Positions 57,501-64,000 of a DNA stretch of 64,000 bases are shown here, piece by piece. The stretch comes from Dermacentor variabilis (lineage: Eukaryota; Arthropoda; Arachnida; Ixodida; Ixodidae): NCBI RefSeq assembly GCF_050947875.1, contig NC_134574.1:151841934-151905933 (forward strand), in the 5' to 3' direction. The position numbers were made by a program, and so were the translations under genes. The notes under the pieces are model-generated. The model saw nothing but the letters and a program-made list of their open reading frames with translations, searched no databases and had not been told where the DNA came from. Position 1 is the stretch's first letter; the number at the start of each line of letters is the position of its first letter.

Positions 57501-59367
57501 TGTGGCTTGCAGTATATAAATTTCTGCATAGAAGCCCTATTTTAAGTCCTTTTAGTACGCAGACATCCCGGGTGGAGCGCTCCTGGTTAGATTGGCTATT
57601 TCGATGACAGCCGATAACCCTCTTCAATTATTCTTACTGGTTTCGAACTATCTTGTGTGTTCTTTTTTTATAAAAGGGGTATTTAATATCAATTTTTATG
57701 CAATATTTTTCTGTGCTCTTAAGTTAACCTACGTTCTGTCTTTCCTACTTTTGCAAGCCAACTGATAAAATGCCGCGAGTCATTGATTTTCCATTTTGCT
57801 CCCCGAGTTTCTCTTTCTCTCTCTCTCACTCTTTCTTTCTTTTTGTCGACTAGGGTTTGCGTCAAGGCTCAGAAACACGCTCCGATAGATTGGTTCGGAT
57901 CTGTCCATTTGGCAGCCAAAGTAGGACTACTGCATCCGATTGCAAGTGCCAAATGGGCCGATTCCAACAGAACACAGGAACACAGAGGGCGCCACAACAC
58001 GGAAAACTCAATTGGTCGAGAGTGGACGAACACGGGACGCTTACGCGTGAAGCCAGCGTCCTTGACACAACTTGACGAAGACAAGTGACGTTGTCGTAAC
58101 GGCGACTCCAAGCGCAGGCTTCACTTGTTCTTGGTATGAATGTTCATGAACGTTCAAGAACGAATATTCTTGGTATGATTCCAACACACGTGGACGTGCC
58201 AACAAGGCGAGGACAGGACGCCAATCGTGAGTCACTCCCACTGTTTTTTTTTTTTGCACGTTCCCAGGACGTGTGAAAGCGAACAGCTTTTTTTTTCTAA
58301 TGCTACCCAACACACATGGGGGGGGGGGGGACGCACTTGTGCGTAGCCAGAACTCGTCCAAGTGTATAGCATCGCAAAAAGTGTCACTAGAGAAACTGCA
58401 AATCGCTCAATTTTTTTTTTAAACTTGTAAATGCAGCGTGCGCACCGGAAGGGCGTTTGCACCGGCAGGCGTTCAAGTTTTCGACCAGGATCGCGCGCGC
58501 AGTGATCCATCAGCACCGGGGCTCCTGACGTGGGCCGGCAAGCAGAGGGATCACTCAAGTTTCATTTGTGAAGGTCAAAAAAAGAAAAGAATTGAGAGAG
58601 AGAGAGAGAGCGAGAAAGTTGCTTCTGCTTTTCATTTTTTCGTTCTTTCTCCCAAAGCAAGTGCCGAGTGAAGTGAGGAAGATGAGAACGAGAGAACGCG
58701 TTGTCGTGCTTTCGAGAGTGTGCACGCTGCCTCGACGTTGCCAATATCTCCCTTCATCGGCACTCCCGAACATTGGATCGACGCTCGGTCTTGTCAACCA
58801 GGCACTTAATCTCTTTTTAAAAGCTTTGAAACTTAGCGGTGCGGTCGCGTGCCGCGTTCTCTGTGTCCAGACCCCGGGGACTAGTGAGCCGTGCCACAAA
58901 TAAAAGGCAAAAAAGTGACGGAGAAAGGCTCGCCGTCCGGCGTGCCTTTTTAAAAGTTGTGAAGTTTTCATTTGTCGACATTGCGCGCGATACCATGAGT
59001 GGAGTGTTGCGCTGTTTAAAGAGGAGCAGGGTGTTTTGGGGACCGAGTAGGGGGGGGGGGGGGGGGATAAGGAGCAGCACAGTTTTTTTTCTAAGGAAAG
59101 GAGGCAATGCGCCCGTTGTTCCCATTTTGCTGCTTGCCCTTCGCCTTGTGTCAAAATTTTGGGAGTCATTAGAGCCGCTCGCGACGCGATAACCCACGAA
59201 CTCTCTATTGTCTGCCTCATCTCTCCTCTGAATCAGTCGACAAAGCTTTCTTTTTTCGTGCTGATTAAACGAGAAAAAAGTTGCGTAGGAAGAAACATGC
59301 ACCATGTTCTTTTCTTTTTCTTCTGCGTGTTCATTCTTTCGTCGTTGACAACCCACTGCGACTCGCC
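51544..59367. other. Intergenic, no gene recognised
   Basis: About 7.8 kb without a coding domain. Low-complexity features: T17 at 56538-56554, CT-rich tract 57812-57845, G-run 58318-58331, (GA)n 58592-58611, G-run 59049-59066. Direct repeats TTCTTGGTATGA at about 58128 and 58167 flank a GTTCATGAAC dyad. A palindrome at 52548-52570 is listed separately. Frames in 58555-59220 are by-products of these tracts. Confidence 0.5.
52548..52570. repeat. Hairpin with 9-bp arms
   Basis: GCTAGCTGA (52548-52556), CTTAA, TCAGCTAGC (52562-52570). Perfect arms; no larger element seen. Confidence 0.5.
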
Positions 59368-59600
59368 GTGGTTGCTCAGTGGCTATGGTGTTGGGCTGCT
59401 GAGCACGAGGTCGCGGGATCGAATCCTGGTTACGGCGGCCGCATTGCGATGGTGGCGAAATGGAAAAACACCCGTGGTACTTAAATTTAGGTGCACGTTA
59501 AAGAACCCCAAGTGCTCGAAATTTCCGGAGTCCTCCACTACGGCATGCCTCATAATCAGACAGTGGTTTTGGCACGTAAAACACCATTATTTATTTTTTT
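59368..59600 (+). repeat. Ruka-like tRNA-derived SINE, copy 3 (best preserved)
   Basis: Head with GTGGTTGCTCAGTGGCTATG (box A region) and GGTCGCGGGATCGAATCC (box B region). The body has GGTGGCGAAATGGAAAAACA, CCCGTGGTACTTAAATTTAG, GTGCACGTTAAAGAACCCC and GGAGTCCTCCACTACGGCAT, and the end TTTTGGCACGTAAAACACC is followed by an AT-rich TTATTTATTTTTTT tail. Both polymerase III box regions are recognisable. It is the best-preserved of the four copies and supports the tick assignment. Confidence 0.88.
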
Positions 59601-60981
59601 CACACACCGCGTTCGCTCAGGGTCCAAGAAGAGCTGCTCGATAATCCCCTGTTACGTAATACGCAATCCCGTTGAAGCGGAAACCAACAACGTTCGTCTA
59701 CTAAGCATTAGGCGCGCGTCGAAGAAAACGAAGTTTGGGAAAACTTCATCCACAAACCACTACTGCTGCTCCTGCCATGGGAATCCAGCGCTGGCCTGGG
59801 GCCTTTATGGCGGTTTTTATGTGCTACCAGATTGTGGTGTTACCATCCGGTATAGGGAGGCTACAAAACTGACACACCTTGGGAGATAAAATACGTGTCC
59901 CGGGGTCAACAAACGAAAATAAATTTAATGTACGCATGGCGCGGGGAGTGATAGATTCGCAAACCAAACAAATACTTCAGCCATTCTATCTTGATGCTTT
60001 CTTTTTCTTATTCTTTCCTCTATACCGTTCTTTTACCGTTCTCGTAAGTGTCTTGCCCTCCATGGAGAAAAGGGGTCTTCTATGCAAAAGAGAAACAAAA
60101 AAGAGACGAGGAAGAAAGAAAGAGAAGCGCCGACCGCAAAATGGAAGCAACCACATTGCTTCACCCGACACTTCTTCGCTCCCTCTTGACTTATGACGGA
60201 CATTAAAAAGAGTGGCGGACATAGCCGTGCCCATTACGTTCGCTTGCATCGAAAGGTCTACACCTTTTCAGCGTCCGGACACTGGCTGGGCGCACCATTT
60301 CTTCAACGTTGTTTTTCTGCCGTTTCTGAACCGCTGAAGGAAATCGTGTTGCGGCGAGCCCTCCCCCCCCCCCCCCCCTTCTTTTTCTAATTTATGCCGT
60401 CTTTGCGTGACCTCCCGCGCTTCTCTAAGCTGCCGTATGAACTAGTTGTATACGTGAGAGCAGATCCAGATGTGCTCACACGTCCTGGTGCTGCTGATGA
60501 AAAGAGCAGCGCGCTGTTACTATGTGCGCCTCTGTAGGCCAAACATATCAGGCTGTCAAGCTCAGCAATGTGGACAGCTGTCCGTGCTGGTGACTAATCA
60601 CCGTAACGCATAAAACAGAGCAAGGAAACACAACGCACAAAAGCAGAATAAACGGGTAGGACAACGGAGAATGAACATACACGGCTCTGTTTTTAATGCG
60701 ATAGATAGCGTTAAGGAATCCGTGTCACACGAAATCCGGGGCCTCGGCTCCTGTGCCCGGCGTCTGGCGTCGCAGGTTTTTGAACCACGTATAACCAGGC
60801 CTTCTATACGATGCAAGAATTGACTGAACTAATTGAATTTCTCAAGATAACATACGAAGAAAATCATAAACTACGACTTGGACACAACCTACAGGCATGA
60901 TACCTCTCGGATTGTAATTTGACTATACGAAAAAACATCATTCTGTTACGCCAAAGCTCGAAGTTCTTTCACACACACAAA
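59601..60981. other. Intergenic, no gene recognised
   Basis: Short frames without motifs; a C-run at about 60362-60379 followed by T-rich sequence. No supported feature. Confidence 0.5.
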
Positions 60982-61037
60982 CCGGCCGCGACGTTCACAG
61001 AGCCGGCCGCGGCGTTCACAGAGCCGGCCGCGGCAAC
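60982..61037. repeat. 21-bp tandem repeat, about 2.6 copies
   Basis: Units beginning CCGGCCGCG(A/G)CGTTCACAGA start at 60982, 61003 and 61024; the third is partial. GC-rich, nearly identical units suggest recent local duplication. Confidence 0.8.
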
Positions 61038-61139
61038 CGCCATTTCGCCCGCGCCGGCTCGATAGCTGTCTTGGGGGTAGAGCGTACTAGTCTACTTCGG
61101 GGCCAGGGAGTCGCGCGCCCGGTTCATTGCGTTATCGCC

Positions 61140-61350
61140 AGCTGGCGCCCGCCTCCGCCGCATCGTGGCCAAAGCACGAGGCCGTGGTTCCACCACAAAG
61201 CTCGCCTTCCTGCATAGCGTTCGCGGCAAGCGGTTCCAGGTAAGCATGACGGTTATATACGCTCCCGGTGCCGGGAAGCGTGAAAAGCAGTCTGCAGGGA
61301 TCTTTGAATGCTATCGGCGTTCCCCTCTTAAAGGCGAAGCTTAAGCATCC
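61140..61350 (+). repeat. Possible tick dispersed repeat (ends CTCTTAAAGGCGAAGCTTAA)
   Basis: The GC-rich block followed by TTCCCCTCTTAAAGGCGAAG matches a repeat end I remember from tick sequences. Only one copy is in this window and no duplication is visible, so this rests on memory alone. Confidence 0.3.
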
Positions 61351-61504
61351 CCCAAATCATGTTTTTTTGCTTTTTCTTTCAATAAAAAATAGTTGATAGT
61401 GCAGTGGTTGTCCCGATCTTTGCTTTGTGTTGCGGTTCCGTGTACTTATACGCAGGGGAAATTGATCTTAGACAATGCTACCGCGCTCTGGCAGCCGAAC
61501 CGTA

Positions 61505-61643
61505 AACTATAATTTTACACCCTCAAGCGCGCGCAAGGGTGCAAATTAGTATGTAACTCACAGCCTCACACCCATAAAGGTGTAAGTGTGGGAGTTGTGG
61601 ACGCATTTACGTTTCTACGAAGTTTTTATGGTGCAAATTAGTT
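61505..61643. mobile_element. MITE-like element, possibly related to 40019-40171
   Basis: The left end AACTATAATTTTACACCCT and the reverse complement of the right end (AACTAATTTGCACCAT) agree apart from a 3-base gap and a few substitutions. The interior has CACACCCATAAAGGTGTAAG and GGGTGCAAATTAG motifs. It shares TTTACACCCTCA with the element at 40019-40171. Terminal-repeat similarity is weak, so the call is tentative. Confidence 0.35.
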
Positions 61644-62084
61644 CACAGTGACACTGCACGTGTCACGGTGGCTTGATGAGGAGCACCACCAATGGCATGC
61701 AGCATCAACACATGAGACAGACGGGAAACCATTAGGGTTTTATTCAGCACCAAGTGAAACGTTAGGAAACGGTACATTGACATTTACTGTCGGTTCCGAT
61801 TGGACCAAAGTCATAAACTCCGCGGCTCAGCAGAAGCGGTAGTGTAGTTCGCGTAGGGGTCACAAAGCTCAAGCCAAATGCGCAAGGCAGAACTGTGTCC
61901 TGGCTCCAGCACCAAGCCGATTCAGTGGAGCCAATGCCTCCTTTGGTGGAGCGTTAACCGTGCGTCCACTTTGCTCCCTCGTTTTTCTTTTCTTTTTGGT
62001 AGCCAAGCGACACTGCGCGTCTCTGGAAAACCTCCAACACATTGCACGTGAGCGGCGCAGGCGCCTTTGATAGCTGCCATTTAC

Positions 62085-62225
62085 GTGCGGCTGTGGCCCA
62101 GTCGCAATGGGGTTCTGTTGCATGGCACGAGGCCGTGGGTTCGACTCTCGGCTATGAAGACTGCATGCTTGATTCAGGTGGAATGTGAAAAATGCTTCGT
62201 GTACCGTGAGCTTGGCGTGCACGTT
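62085..62225 (+). repeat. Ruka-like SINE, copy 4 (diverged)
   Basis: Box-B-like GGCCGTGGGTTCGACTCTCG, then GGTGGAATGTGAAAAATGCT, TCGTGTACCGTGAGCTTGGC and GTGCACGTTGATGAGTCCC follow the same order as the other copies (GTGGCGAAATG, CGTGTACTTA, GGTGCACGTTAAAGAACCC). The 3' part after GAGTCCC is missing, so it is truncated as well as diverged. Confidence 0.6.
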
Positions 62226-62280
62226 GATGAGTCCCGTTAGTAGACTGCAGCAAAATGGTATATCGGGCTAGCTGGTGTAT

Positions 62281-62308
62281 TTGCACCTTGAAAGCTTTCA
62301 AGGTGCAA
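62281..62308. repeat. Perfect 28-bp palindrome without spacer
   Basis: TTGCACCTTGAAAG (62281-62294) is followed directly by its exact reverse complement (62295-62308). AAGCTTT-type fragments continue to about 62345 (TTGCACTTTAAGC, AAGTTTTCAAG), suggesting older partial copies of the same motif. No element could be defined around it. Confidence 0.75.
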
Positions 62309-62345
62309 ACCTTTCTAAGCTTTGCACTTTAAGCTTTTTAAGTTT

Positions 62346-64000
62346 TCAAGATCCGCTAATATACATCAATTAATCTGGAGTTCTTTACATTACGTTTACG
62401 CCTGTGATATTTCTAGTTTTTTTTTTTTTTGGAAACGCTGAACCCAGCGAACAAAGAACATTGCATGATTTCCGTATTCCTCAGCGCCAAGTTTTGATGT
62501 AACCATACGTAGGCACTAGGCAACTACTGGTTGATTTTTTTTTCACGTGAGATTAAGAGAATACGATCGTTTTAGTGAGCTATTAGATAGTAGTCGTATC
62601 TTTAATGAGTCCTTCATAATGCAAAAGCCATCACGGGCGGCAAGCTTGACTGCAGTAAAAGAGAAAGAAAGATAACTGAAAAGAAGCGCAGCCAGACTGG
62701 CACAAAACGTTAATAAGAGTTTCCTTAGCTTGTAAAATTGTGCTCGGAATATCTGTAGAGGATATTCCTTTTCATTGTAGTTGGTAACGTTACATTCATT
62801 TCGAACACGTTGTTAACGGCTACTCCTGTGCACCACTCATATTTTTCTGTGATGTATATAAGGCCTCGCTCAAGACACAACATTCGCACTACAAAATTAT
62901 GGTTACGAACAAACTTAAAATAGGAGCTGAAAATGGTCAAGAAGCAAAGCTTTCGACGTGATGGCGATATCAGAAGTACCGCATCTGCGTGTCCTCTGCG
63001 GATCAGATATATAGTTTGTGCTGCCGATGTTTATCAATTACATTGATTTTCATTATACCCTTACATTGGTGTTTGTGGCGTCATAATTAGCATAGGCTGC
63101 TACGTAACGATGCTGTCAACAGCAAAAATGAGAAAACTAATTTTATATATATATTTCTTTCTGGGGCAAGCATCACATAGCAGATGGACAGTTGCTCTAA
63201 AGGGATGCGTTAGCAAAGGCCACAATTTGAGCGGCACTGACGTGTTCGTAATGAACGCGTCGTCTGTCAGGAAGCTTTTCAACAGCTCAATCTTGATCTG
63301 CCAGAAATCGGCCTTCTGGCCGTTCGGAAGCCAGATGACGCTTACAGCGCCCCATGGAAGCGCTTGCGTGTAGGCGCTCTATCAATTGGAAACGTTCCAT
63401 TCAAGCTCCGTCCTAGCGAACAGGTGGCAGAGCCAGGCATGATCGAACACAGAACAGGGCGTAGAGGTCACTCATGCAGATTTCTACACCCCACTGGGCA
63501 GTGTAATGGGGCCTTTCGTCACGCGAAATTGTGACGTGTAGAACGTCGAATGCGGTGGAAACATACGGTGGTCGCCCACTACCTATACGGTTTGCCATAG
63601 AGCACCCTGCTTGTGATTAAACATTCATGTTTGTCTTAAAAATACGGCAAAGCAGTAAAAAGAAGCACGAAGAATTAGCAAATATTGACATAGTAACGCT
63701 GCACCTGATAGATTAGTAATAGGTGCGCAGTATCTCATATTGAAAGCTTCCTCATTAACCCCTGTGAATTAGATATCAGACGTCTTGCACTGGGGAATTA
63801 GGCTAACGGGGATGTTCGATCATCGCTTGACATCAGTCGTGACGAGGAAAGGGAGTTACCAAAATTATTGATTTGAAAACGTGGCTGTTTGGACGAAAAC
63901 CTGAATGGTGCTATAAATTGATTGGTTGATTCTAGCCCAACCGGCCTACGAGTATACGATCACATTTTAAAGTAAAATTTTCCATGTAGTGTACTCGTGG
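62346..64000. other. Intergenic, no gene recognised
   Basis: Frames of up to 87 codons without recognisable domains. Poly-T at 62418-62430 and 62536-62543; a short AT dinucleotide run at 63145-63152. Nothing supports a gene before the end of the window. Confidence 0.5.

Noticed and set aside
58555..59356. Overlapping 111-221-codon frames around G-runs and (GA)n
   Set aside because: Composition is driven by homopolymer and dinucleotide tracts and no family motif is visible.
63110..63373. 87-codon frame with a hydrophobic N-terminus (LILYIYFFLG)
   Set aside because: It resembles a signal peptide superficially, but the hydrophobic part is an AT-repeat translation and the remainder shows no cysteine framework or known family.
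1..64000. A novel multi-gene defence, toxin or biosynthetic system
   Set aside because: All domain-bearing frames belong to LINEs; nothing else in the window shows conserved domains, operon spacing or gene clustering.

Overview
The window is animal nuclear DNA and most likely comes from a hard tick (Ixodidae). The evidence is the repeats. There are four copies of a tRNA-headed SINE that matches, from memory, the Ruka family of ixodid ticks. There is also a dispersed repeat with a decayed tRNA cloverleaf, and non-LTR retrotransposon (LINE) families of a kind I associate with tick genomes. There is no bacterial gene organisation, no rRNA and no CRISPR. I found no convincing single-copy host gene: outside the retrotransposons all open frames are short and featureless. 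Species identity is inferred from remembered repeats and was not searched.

Three different I-superfamily-like LINEs of about 5.7-5.9 kb make up roughly 17 kb. Each encodes a Gag-like ORF1 with three zinc knuckles and an ORF2 with apurinic-type endonuclease (EN), reverse transcriptase (RT), RNase H and a C-terminal CCHC motif. Element A (7739-13461, +) has both ORFs open and a (TAA)n tail, and sits in an ATTT-repeat target. Its ORF2 has no AUG ahead of the EN domain and its frame is already open inside ORF1. Element B (20893-26749, -) has both ORFs open, a TAATG stop/start overlap, a (TCAC)n tail and a perfect 10-bp target-site duplication (TSD); it is the best candidate for a recently active copy. 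Its ORF1 carries an SR/RG-rich tract followed by coiled coils. Element C (45357-51155, +) has a perfect 14-bp TSD and a (CAT)n tail, but its ORFs are broken. Its clearest defect is an RT block of about 77 bp that is missing from the RT domain and present 1.55 kb downstream inside RNase H.

Layout: 1-7.7 kb intergenic with small palindromes and one retroposon tail; 7.7-13.5 kb element A; 13.5-20.9 kb intergenic with a (TA)29 tract; 20.9-26.75 kb element B; 26.8-45.3 kb repeat-rich intergenic (LINE 3' relics, compound microsatellite, SINEs, a MITE-like element, the tRNA-like repeat, a 72-bp duplication); 45.4-51.2 kb element C; 51.2-64 kb intergenic with three more SINE copies, a MITE-like element, a 21-bp tandem repeat and a perfect 28-bp palindrome.

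In each LINE, ORF1 protein is expected to bind the RNA. ORF2 protein nicks the target, primes reverse transcription there, and removes RNA with RNase H. The SINEs have no proteins of their own and presumably borrow LINE machinery. I did not identify a new defence or metabolic system. The most unusual observations are the displaced RT block in C, the AUG-less ORF2 in A, and the SR-rich ORF1 with stop/start coupling in B.
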